Of a stretch of DNA of 12,367 bases, positions 6,605 to 12,367 are shown piece by piece. The notes below the pieces were generated by a model, which ran no database searches, was not told where the DNA came from, and saw only the letters and a list, made by a program, of their open reading frames with translations. Positions within the stretch are counted from its first letter, which is position 1. Every line of letters begins with the position of its first letter. The position numbers were made by a program, and so were the translations under genes. The stretch is from JALHTV01 sp049510055 (GTDB lineage Bacteria; Planctomycetota; Phycisphaerae; SM23-33). The stretch lies in the NCBI GenBank assembly GCA_049510055.1, contig JBEKZI010000068.1, forward strand, positions 1 to 12,367, written 5' to 3'.

Positions 6605-7054
6605 ATGATCCTGGACCGCCTTGAAAACGCCGCCAAGTATTTTCCGCTCCACAAGCGCCTGGCCAGGGCCTTTGAGTACCTGTCGCGGACGGACTGCGCG
6701 ACGCTGCCCGACGGCCGGCATGAAATTGACGGCCCGAGAATTTACCTCCTGATGGCCCATGCCCCCGGCCGCGGGCGCCAGGGGATGAAACTGGAGGCAC
6801 ATCGGCGATACATCGACGTCCAGATTCCACTGGACGCCCCCGAAGAGATGGGCTGGCGGGAAGCGGCCTCCTGCCGGTCCGTCAGCCAGGCTTACCAAGA
6901 AAAAGGCGACATAGAATTTTTCGCCGATGCACCGGCCTGCTGGATCACCGTCGAACCGGGCTGCTTCGCTTTGTTCTTTCCGCACGACGCCCACGCCCCC
7001 CTGGCCTGCACCGGCCTAATCCACAAGGCCATCGTCAAGATCGCCGTCGACTAA
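6605..7054 (+). CDS. YhcH/YjgK/YiaL family protein (DUF386, EbgC-like)
   Basis: This is a 149-residue cytoplasmic beta-barrel (cupin-like) protein. Family landmarks are MKLEAHRRYIDVQIPLD (61-77) and FFPHDAHAP (124-132), followed by KAIVKI near the C-terminus. Glu64, His66 and His130 are the likely metal ligands. Members include YhcH (sialic acid gene clusters), YiaL (2,3-diketogulonate clusters) and EbgC, the small subunit of evolved beta-galactosidase. A role in carbohydrate metabolism, perhaps anomer or epimer conversion, is therefore usual but often unproven. No sugar-catabolic gene is adjacent, so the substrate cannot be inferred here. ATG 6605 has GAGGG seven to eight bases upstream and fits the family N-terminus. 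The protein is of normal length. Confidence 0.85.
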   Translation: MILDRLENAAKYFPLHKRLARAFEYLSRTDCATLPDGRHEIDGPRIYLLMAHAPGRGRQGMKLEAHRRYIDVQIPLDAPEEMGWREAASCRSVSQAYQEKGDIEFFADAPACWITVEPGCFALFFPHDAHAPLACTGLIHKAIVKIAVD

Positions 7055-7119
7055 CCGCCCAGGCCGCCAGATAGCCTTGCGGGAATCGGCCGCACGCTCT
7101 AAACTGGCTTTTCTTCGGC

Positions 7120-7141
7120 ACCTGCCTGCCGGCAGGCAGGT
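7120..7141. repeat. Perfect 22-base palindrome in the efp leader
   Basis: The half-site ACCTGCCTGCC (7120-7130) is followed at once by its exact reverse complement (7131-7141). In RNA it could fold as a 9-bp stem with a CCGG loop, ending six bases before the efp Shine-Dalgarno site (AGGAG, 7148-7152). Read in one frame it encodes Leu-Pro-Ala-Gly-Arg-Gln. From memory, this peptide recurs in predicted proteins of uncultured bacteria, which hints at a dispersed REP-like repeat. It appears once in this window. Confidence 0.7.
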
Positions 7142-7157
7142 ACGTCCAGGAGCGATT

Positions 7158-7718
7158 ATGGCTATCAAGGCAATTGATCTGCGTCGCGGCATGGCCGTTA
7201 CCCACAAGGGCGGCATCTGGGTCTGCGTGGACAATCAGAAGGTCGCCAAAGGCAATTGGCGCAGCTACCAGGTGATCCAACTCAAGAACATCCAGACCGG
7301 CCAGCTCATCGAGGACCGCTACCGGGTGGACGAGCCCTTCGAGCAGGCCATCCTCGACCGCAAGGACATGGAATACCTCTACAGCGACGCCACCAGCCAC
7401 ATCGTGATGGACGGCGAGACGTTCGAGGAGGTGCACCTGCCGACCGAGCTCGTCGGCGATCAGAAGGTGTACCTGGTGCCCAATATCCACCTCCAGGTGG
7501 CCTTCGTGGACGGCAAGCCCGTAACGGTGGACCTGCCCAATATGGTGGAACTGACGGTCGCCGAAACGCCGCCGCAGGTCAAAAGCGCCACGGCCACCAA
7601 TCAGATGAAGGAAGCCGTCTGCGAGGGCGGGGCCAGGATCAAGGTTCCCGCCTTTGTCGAGATCGGCACCAAGGTCAAGGTGGACACCCGCAGCGGAGAA
7701 TACCTCAGCCGGGCGTGA
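7158..7718 (+). CDS. efp: Elongation factor P (EF-P), Asn at the usual modified-Lys position
   Basis: EF-P binds between the P and E sites of the ribosome and relieves stalling at proline runs. The 186-residue length is normal. Three beta-barrel domains are visible: the KOW-like N domain (about 1-62), the OB domain II (about 67-126, starting after YRVDEPFEQAILDRKDMEYLY) and the C-terminal OB domain III (about 130-186) ending with the conserved GARIKVPAFVEIGTKVKVDTRSGEYL stretch. The domain I tip loop reads KVAKGNWRSYQV (28-39). Aligned without gaps to E. coli EF-P through LKNIQTG, Asn33 takes the place of the lysylated Lys34, with Gly32 before it and Arg35 two residues after it. ATG 7158 has AGGAG five bases upstream, which decides the start over an in-frame ATG at 7077. 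No EpmA, EpmB or EarP gene is present in the window. Confidence 0.96.
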   Translation: MAIKAIDLRRGMAVTHKGGIWVCVDNQKVAKGNWRSYQVIQLKNIQTGQLIEDRYRVDEPFEQAILDRKDMEYLYSDATSHIVMDGETFEEVHLPTELVGDQKVYLVPNIHLQVAFVDGKPVTVDLPNMVELTVAETPPQVKSATATNQMKEAVCEGGARIKVPAFVEIGTKVKVDTRSGEYLSRA

Positions 7719-7732
7719 GTCTTGTGCCTTCC

Positions 7733-9295
7733 TCAGGCCGCGGGAAGAGGCGGCAGTGATGCTTCGGCCCTGGGAGCACGTCGAGCCAGACGGTTCAAGG
7801 CCACCAGACACACCCCGCCGAAAACGAGCAACTCCCCCACCGCGAACGACAGGCTCGCGAAGTAGTTAAAATCCTTCGAGACGGCCTGGCCGTCGTTCAA
7901 TAGCGGACTGTTCCAGGAAAAAAACTGTCCGAAGACGGCCAGCGGCGTCGCGTGGAGCACCCTCTCCCCATGTTGCAACGTGGAAAATATCGAGGGAATC
8001 GTGAAACACGCCGCCACCAGGACCAATCCAAGCACCTTGCCCCTCCTCCGCAAAGCCAGGCACCCTGCGGTATACAAAGACTGGTACGCCAGCAGGAACA
8101 CCCCCAAGACGATGCCGACCAGCAGGATGCCAATCCAGGACACCTCTCGCCAATAGAGTCGATTCATGGCCACGATGGCACCGACGGACACAAGCCACAT
8201 CGCCCCCGCCGGAACAATGGTCGGACTGCCGATTTGGGTGAAGGACTCCCCAGCCAGCCGCCGTATCCAATGGGGACGGCCGCCGGCCCAGTGCATCAAG
8301 GCGGCGTACGTCGGTTGGCCGGCCAGCCCCCACGCCATGACCAGACAGAAGTTGATCATGAAGAATGTCCCGGCGGTTTGAGAAGGATGCTCCACCGCGG
8401 TAAGAGCGTCGCTGAGGAACCCCAGCAGCATCACCTGGAAAACCACAAAGGCCGTCAAAACAGTCCTTCGGTCCAGAGGGGGGTTGCTGGGGAACGAAAG
8501 TTTGTTTCGGGCCACGGCAAAGCTGAGAATCCCCAAGAAGACCAGAAAAGATAACGGGGAGACCTGCCAGGGAATCGCCCAACCGAAGAAGTGATGCTGG
8601 CCGGGCTGGAACACCTCGGCACACTCTCCCGGCGGGGACAGCAAGACTTTCAGCGTCGCGTAGGGAGATATCGCCAGCAGCGGCGTGGCCGCAAAGGAAT
8701 GCTCTTCGATGACGCCGAATATCGTCATGCCAGACAGCAGAAAAAGCAGCACAATGAGCAAGCCTGCCGTACCGCCCCCTGACCCGCTGCCTACCGCCAC
8801 GCCGAGCAAACCGACCGCCAGGAAACTCACACCAAGCAAAACATAGAACCACAGCATGGCGTTCAGCGGGATTCCACCCGTCCTCCCCGCCGCCACCGCC
8901 ACCGGCATCAGGAAAACCAGGACCATCAGGGGGTACAAGTTGATCCCCACCGCCAAGCCAATGACCTTGTCAACGGCGCTAATGGGGAGGGTTGTCAGGA
9001 AGTCGTAGGTGTTCCTGTTTTTTTCCCGGGGAATGCAATTGGCGGCTGATCCCAACGCCACGTAGAAGGCAAAAAACACCTGCACCACCATGACAAACAC
9101 GGCGAATCCGTGCCATACGTGTATCCAATCGATGCGAGCCCACTGCCCCCGCCTATCGAGTTCCTGCAAGAGGATGTAAATCAAAGCTAGCCCCAAAATG
9201 GCTCCGACGGCGACGGCCAACATCGCCAGACTGCTCGGCCTCAGCCGCATCCGCATTTCACGATAGAGGACGGGATTGTTATGAAGCAGTCGCAT
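7733..9295 (-). CDS. ABC-2 type transporter permease
   Basis: This is a 520-residue integral membrane protein with roughly twelve hydrophobic segments (about 22-44, 61-83, 113-136, 145-169, 175-197, 246-262, 278-297, 308-325, 361-377, 386-406, 419-437, 482-502). The cytoplasmic start NNPVLYREMRMRLRP (6-20) and the element EKNRNTYDFLTTLPIS (91-106) are typical of ABC-2 permeases of the GldF/NatB type, which act mostly as exporters. Its length suggests two fused six-segment halves; this is inferred from hydropathy only. ATG 9295 lies 17 bases inside the upstream ATPase gene and has AAAGG seven bases upstream. The overlap points to coupled expression of the two subunits. A longer in-frame start at 9355 would add 20 residues that overlap the ATPase further and look like noise. 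The cargo is unknown. The gene ends 14 bases from the convergent efp. Confidence 0.88.
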   Translation of the reverse strand: MRLLHNNPVLYREMRMRLRPSSLAMLAVAVGAILGLALIYILLQELDRRGQWARIDWIHVWHGFAVFVMVVQVFFAFYVALGSAANCIPREKNRNTYDFLTTLPISAVDKVIGLAVGINLYPLMVLVFLMPVAVAAGRTGGIPLNAMLWFYVLLGVSFLAVGLLGVAVGSGSGGGTAGLLIVLLFLLSGMTIFGVIEEHSFAATPLLAISPYATLKVLLSPPGECAEVFQPGQHHFFGWAIPWQVSPLSFLVFLGILSFAVARNKLSFPSNPPLDRRTVLTAFVVFQVMLLGFLSDALTAVEHPSQTAGTFFMINFCLVMAWGLAGQPTYAALMHWAGGRPHWIRRLAGESFTQIGSPTIVPAGAMWLVSVGAIVAMNRLYWREVSWIGILLVGIVLGVFLLAYQSLYTAGCLALRRRGKVLGLVLVAACFTIPSIFSTLQHGERVLHATPLAVFGQFFSWNSPLLNDGQAVSKDFNYFASLSFAVGELLVFGGVCLVALNRLARRAPRAEASLPPLPAA

Positions 9296-10229
9296 GTCCT
9301 TGCCTTTCGGTGATAGCCAGGTACAGCTCCTGGAGACCGGTGCGGGTTTCCTCAATCAGAGCCACGCCCACGCCCGCGCCCACCAGGGCGGCGTTCAACC
9401 GCGACAGATCGGCGTCGGCCCCGTCGAACAGGAACCGGACGCGCGGGCCTTCGACCTGAACGTCGCCGGCGCCCGTCCACGATTCCAGCACACCGATGGC
9501 GGCCTGCGGCGGCGTGGTCAGGGCCAGAGTGATCCGCCGCTTCGGCATGATCTTGCCGATAATCTCAGCCGTCGGGCCGGCGGCTAGGAACTTGCCGTGG
9601 TGCATGATGCCCACGCTGTTGCACACGTCCGACAGCTCTCCCAGGATGTGCGAGGAGATGACGATCGTCGTGCCTTGCGCGTGGGCCTCGCCCAGCACGT
9701 CAAACAGTTGTTTTCTCCCCAGCGGATCAAGTCCCGAGGCCGGCTCGTCCAGCAGCAGCAGGCGGGGCTGGTGCAGCAGCGCCCGCCCCAACCCCAGGCG
9801 CTGGACCATGCCCCTGGACAACCCCCGCGCCAGGCTGTCGGCCTTGTCCGCCAGACCGATCAGGGCAAGAACCTCGTCGGCCCGGCGGGCACGCGTGCGC
9901 CAACTCAGCTTATGAGCCATGCCGAAATAGAGCAGAACCTCCCGCGTTGTCAGGGTGTTGTACAATTGGAAGAAATCCGGCATGAACCCCATGACCATGC
10001 GATAGGCCACAGGATCCTCCCAGATGTCGACGCCGCCAAATCGCATGCAGCCGCCGGTCGGTTCCATGGCCGTCGCCAGCATCCGCAGCAAGCTGGTCTT
10101 GCCGGCCCCGTTGGGGCCGATCAGCCCGAAGATGTCCCCCTGGCGGATGCCGAGGTTCACGTCGTTGACGGCTACCACGTCGTAATACTCTTTCCGCAGG
10201 TTCACCATCGAAAGGATTTCGGTATCCAT
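9279..10229 (-). CDS. ABC transporter ATP-binding protein (exporter type)
   Basis: This is a 316-residue ATPase of the CcmA/NatA-like group that would power the adjacent ABC-2 permease. Motifs: Walker A GPNGAGKT (38-45), signature LSRGM (137-141) followed by QRLGLGRAL, Walker B LLLLDEP (157-163) with catalytic Glu162, D-loop GLD (166-168) and switch His194 in ISSHIL. The Q-loop position reads FMPDFF (82-87), with Asp85 where most ABC proteins have Gln; this form also occurs in other exporter-type ATPases. The last 90 residues form an accessory C-terminal domain common in this group. ATG 10229 has AGGA about nine bases upstream; an in-frame ATG at 10304 would add 25 residues without a good ribosome binding site. 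The gene overlaps the permease by 17 bases. The small lipoprotein gene lies 134 bases upstream on the same strand. Confidence 0.93.
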   Translation of the reverse strand: MDTEILSMVNLRKEYYDVVAVNDVNLGIRQGDIFGLIGPNGAGKTSLLRMLATAMEPTGGCMRFGGVDIWEDPVAYRMVMGFMPDFFQLYNTLTTREVLLYFGMAHKLSWRTRARRADEVLALIGLADKADSLARGLSRGMVQRLGLGRALLHQPRLLLLDEPASGLDPLGRKQLFDVLGEAHAQGTTIVISSHILGELSDVCNSVGIMHHGKFLAAGPTAEIIGKIMPKRRITLALTTPPQAAIGVLESWTGAGDVQVEGPRVRFLFDGADADLSRLNAALVGAGVGVALIEETRTGLQELYLAITERQGHATAS

Positions 10230-10304
10230 GCGTGTCGTCCTATGTTGACGGCGGACCGGTGTGGGGCCGGGCTGGACGCCCGCGATCCGTTCCGTGCCCT
10301 CCAT

Positions 10305-10340
10305 CGGCGATGTCCCGCGATGTTTCGCGATGTTTCGTTA
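10305..10340. repeat. Tandem 10-base repeats upstream of the ABC transporter genes
   Basis: The consecutive decamers TGTCCCGCGA (10311-10320), TGTTTCGCGA (10321-10330) and TGTTTCGTTA (10331-10340) follow a partial copy ending CGGCGA. The 10-base period places copies on about the same face of the helix, as in a multimer binding site. They lie between the lipoprotein stop and the ATPase start. Confidence 0.4.
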
Positions 10341-10363
10341 AATCCCCTGCCCCAGACGGCCGG

Positions 10364-10879
10364 TCAGTTCTTGGCGTTGGGGTGCAGGGCGTTTTGGATG
10401 TCGTTGAGAATTTTGAATTCCAGCTCGCGGTCGCGGCGCTCAGTGAGCCACAAGTCGTTCTGCTGGGGCGTGGTGGCGCCCTCCAGTTGGGCGGGGGTCT
10501 GATACGGCGGTTTGTCGTCGGTCAGGTCTCCCCGGGCCATCTGCTGCATGGCTACGGAACTCTGCCGCTGCACGTTCACCGTCGCATAGGCCACGACGCC
10601 TCCCTCGGCCCGGCAGATCCGCACGCGGGCGGTCTGGCGGAGCGGCCCGCCGGCCAGCACGCCACCGGCCATGGGCCTGGGGGTGGACAGGATCACGCCG
10701 GAGTCCGTATCGGCTAAGGCCACGGTGAAGTAGTGGCCCATGACGGTCCGGGCGGCGTCGAACGCCGCGGCGTATTGCACGTTGCCCAGCGGGCGCTGCG
10801 TGCCGACCTCCATCGTGGAGCAGCCGGAAGCCAGCAGGGCCGCCGCGGCGGCCGTCAAAAGCGAACACTTCGTGATCAT
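10364..10879 (-). CDS. Small lipoprotein of unknown function
   Basis: I do not recognise this 171-residue protein. It begins MITKCSLLTAAAAALLASGC, a signal peptide ending in the lipobox ASGC, with likely lipidated Cys20. The rest has no transmembrane segment and should be periplasmic. It reads as one small mixed alpha/beta domain (about 30-115), including DTDSGVILSTPRP and a VVAYATVNVQRQSS strand region. A charged helical tail (about 145-165, rich in Glu, Arg and Asp) follows. ATG 10879 has GGGAG at a good distance upstream. It is 64 bases downstream of guaB and 134 bases upstream of the ABC ATPase, all on one strand. It could be an envelope partner of the exporter, but nothing in the sequence proves this. 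Confidence 0.8.
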   Translation of the reverse strand: MITKCSLLTAAAAALLASGCSTMEVGTQRPLGNVQYAAAFDAARTVMGHYFTVALADTDSGVILSTPRPMAGGVLAGGPLRQTARVRICRAEGGVVAYATVNVQRQSSVAMQQMARGDLTDDKPPYQTPAQLEGATTPQQNDLWLTERRDRELEFKILNDIQNALHPNAKN

Positions 10880-10943
10880 GTGGGGTCTCCCGTTTGGGAC
10901 AAGCCCGACGCCGAGTTAAATCCGCCGGCGGCGACGCGAGGGC

Positions 10944-12367
10944 CTATTCCTCGCTGCGCTGCCACAGGGTGTAGTTGGGCGCCTCCTGGGTGATGAGGAT
11001 ATCGTGAGGATGGTTTTCCGCCAGCGAGGCGGCCGAGACGCGGATGAAGACCGCCTTGGTCCGCAGCTCCTCGATGGTCGCCGTGCCGCAGTAGCCCATA
11101 CCGGCCCGCAGCCCGCCGACCATCTGGTACACGAAGTCGCCCAACGGCCCGCGATAGGGCACGCGCCCCTCGACGCCCTCCGGCACGAGCTTCTCGGGGC
11201 GGTCCTGGCCCTTCTGGCCGTAGCGGTCCGCCGAGCCGGAGACCATCGCCCCCAGTGAGCCCATGCCGCGATACGCCTTGAAGCGGCGTCCCTTGTAGAT
11301 CACCATCTCGCCGGGCGATTCGTCCAGGCCGGCGAACAGGCTGCCCATCATGACCGCCGACGCCCCGGCCGCGATGGCCTTGGTGATGTCGCCGCTGTGG
11401 CGAATGCCGCCGTCGGCGATGACGGGCACGCCCTTGGCGTCGGCGACCTTGGAGCAGTCCCGGATGGCCGTGATCTGCGGCACGCCCACGCCGCTGATAA
11501 CCCGCGTGGTGCAGATGGACCCCGGCCCGATGCCCACCTTCAACCCGTCGGCCCCGGCGGCGATAAGGTCGGCGGCGGCCTTGGCGGTGGCGATGTTGCC
11601 GGCAATCACGTCGATCTTGTGGCGGGCCTTGACGGCCTTGATGGTCTGGATGACGTTGTCGCTGTGGCCGTGGGCGGTGTCCACCACGATCACGTCCACG
11701 CCGTGCTTGATGAGGGCATCGACGCGTTCCATGTCGTGCACTCCCACGGCCGCCCCCACACGGAGCCGCCCGCGGCTGTCTTTGCAGGCGCGAGGGAACT
11801 GGCGCATCTTGTCAATGTCGCGCATCGTGATCAGCCCGGCCAGCTTCCCCTGCTTGTTCACCAGCAGCAGCTTTTCCACCTTGGCGCGGTACAGGATCTC
11901 CGCCGCCTTGTCCAGCGACGTGTTCGGCGGGGCGGTGACCAGGTTGGCCTTGGTCATCACGTTTTTGACCTTCTCCTCGCCGTGGAGGAACTTCATGTCG
12001 CGCCGCGTGAGGATGCCGGCCAGCTTGCCGCCCTCGGTCACGATCGGGATACCGGAGATGTTGTGGTCTTCCATCAGCTTCTGGGCCTGGGCGGTGGAGG
12101 CCGATGGCGGCAGCGTGACCGGATCGGTGATGATGCCGTTCTCGCTGCGCTTGACTTTTTCCACCTCGCGGGCCTGGGCCTCGACGGTGAGGTTCTTGTG
12201 AATGATGCCGATGCCGCCCTCCTGGGCCAGCGCGATGGCCAGCGCCGATTCCGTCACCGTGTCCATCGGGGCCGACAGCAATGGGATGTTCAGCCGGATG
12301 TGGCGCGTCAGGTTCGTGGAAGCGTCCACGTCGCGCGGCACCACCGAGGACCTGGCGGGGACCAGCA
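10944..12367 (-). CDS. guaB: Inosine-5'-monophosphate dehydrogenase (5' end beyond window)
   Basis: GuaB oxidises IMP to XMP with NAD+, the committed step of guanine nucleotide synthesis, as a cytoplasmic tetramer or octamer. The frame is open to the right edge; the 474 visible codons begin LVPARSSVVPRDVD, so about 15-20 N-terminal residues are missing. A barrel start with LSAPMDTVTE is followed by two CBS domains (roughly 70-180, counting Val as residue 1 at base 12344) that usually bind purine nucleotides. The catalytic loop GPGSICTTR has nucleophile Cys278 (codon at 11513-11511). Next come the phosphate-binding IADGGIRHSGD (309-319), YRGMGSLGAM (358-367), the mobile flap with EGRVPYRG (392-399), and GYCGTATIEEL near the C-terminus. 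All are intact. guaA is not present in the window; the gene downstream is the small lipoprotein. Confidence 0.97.
   Translation of the reverse strand, partial: LVPARSSVVPRDVDASTNLTRHIRLNIPLLSAPMDTVTESALAIALAQEGGIGIIHKNLTVEAQAREVEKVKRSENGIITDPVTLPPSASTAQAQKLMEDHNISGIPIVTEGGKLAGILTRRDMKFLHGEEKVKNVMTKANLVTAPPNTSLDKAAEILYRAKVEKLLLVNKQGKLAGLITMRDIDKMRQFPRACKDSRGRLRVGAAVGVHDMERVDALIKHGVDVIVVDTAHGHSDNVIQTIKAVKARHKIDVIAGNIATAKAAADLIAAGADGLKVGIGPGSICTTRVISGVGVPQITAIRDCSKVADAKGVPVIADGGIRHSGDITKAIAAGASAVMMGSLFAGLDESPGEMVIYKGRRFKAYRGMGSLGAMVSGSADRYGQKGQDRPEKLVPEGVEGRVPYRGPLGDFVYQMVGGLRAGMGYCGTATIEELRTKAVFIRVSAASLAENHPHDILITQEAPNYTLWQRSEE

Noticed and set aside
7120..7141. The palindrome read as a Rho-independent terminator or as part of a longer EF-P
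   Set aside because: No T-tract follows on the plus strand, and the EF-P start at 7158 has its own ribosome binding site. Translation through the palindrome from 7077 would add residues foreign to the family.
7728..7747. CTTCC/GGAAG inverted repeat at the efp-permease convergence as a terminator
   Set aside because: It has only five base pairs, a ten-base loop and no T-tract, and one arm lies in the permease coding region.
11350..12201. A 283-residue plus-strand open frame opposite guaB
   Set aside because: It is a Ser/Thr/Met-rich mirror of the guaB codons, and guaB is unambiguous.
1..12367. CRISPR array, transposon, prophage, tRNA or defence system
   Set aside because: I found no spaced direct-repeat arrays, transposase or integrase motifs, tRNA-like cloverleaf with CCA-proximal sequence, or defence-type domains. 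The genes are housekeeping or envelope genes.

Overview
This GC-rich window comes from a bacterial chromosome and holds ordinary chromosomal genes, most of them complete. The likely source is an uncultured anaerobic or microaerophilic bacterium, plausibly Planctomycetota or a relative. That placement is inference. It rests on a very long YidC with a large periplasmic domain, an animal-like transketolase, an EF-P whose tip loop reads Gly-Asn-Trp-Arg, a superoxide reductase, and lipoproteins of unassigned or DUF1570-like type. No phage, transposase, CRISPR array, rRNA or tRNA gene was seen. No gap between genes exceeds about 230 bases.

Layout from left to right. (1) At 1-911 (-) lies the N-terminal half of a transketolase that runs off the left edge. 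It is divergent from a HAD-family hydrolase (1138-1878, +) across a 226-base control region with an operator-like inverted repeat. (2) At 1896-5936 (-) lies a three-gene unit in the order metallophosphoesterase, yidC, secreted zinc-peptidase-like lipoprotein. It is preceded by the best promoter in the window (TTGACA, 18 bases, TAGCAT), and the phosphoesterase stop codon lies inside the yidC ribosome binding site. (3) At 6024-6419 (-) lies a class II superoxide reductase (neelaredoxin type). It is divergent from a YhcH/YjgK/YiaL-family protein (6605-7054, +), which is followed by elongation factor P (7158-7718, +) with a perfect 22-base palindrome in its leader. (4) At 7733-10229 (-) lies an ABC-2 type exporter, whose ATPase and permease genes overlap by 17 bases. 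Upstream of it is a small lipoprotein gene (10364-10879, -). (5) At 10944-12367 (-) lies guaB, IMP dehydrogenase, which lacks only its first residues beyond the right edge.

Together the genes cover central carbon metabolism (transketolase), guanine nucleotide synthesis (guaB), translation (efp), envelope assembly (yidC, lipoproteins, ABC exporter) and oxygen defence (superoxide reductase). I did not find a clearly new multi-gene system. The points most worth a second look are the Asn-bearing EF-P tip, the leader palindrome of efp, the phosphoesterase-yidC-peptidase operon, and short repeat arrays in control regions.
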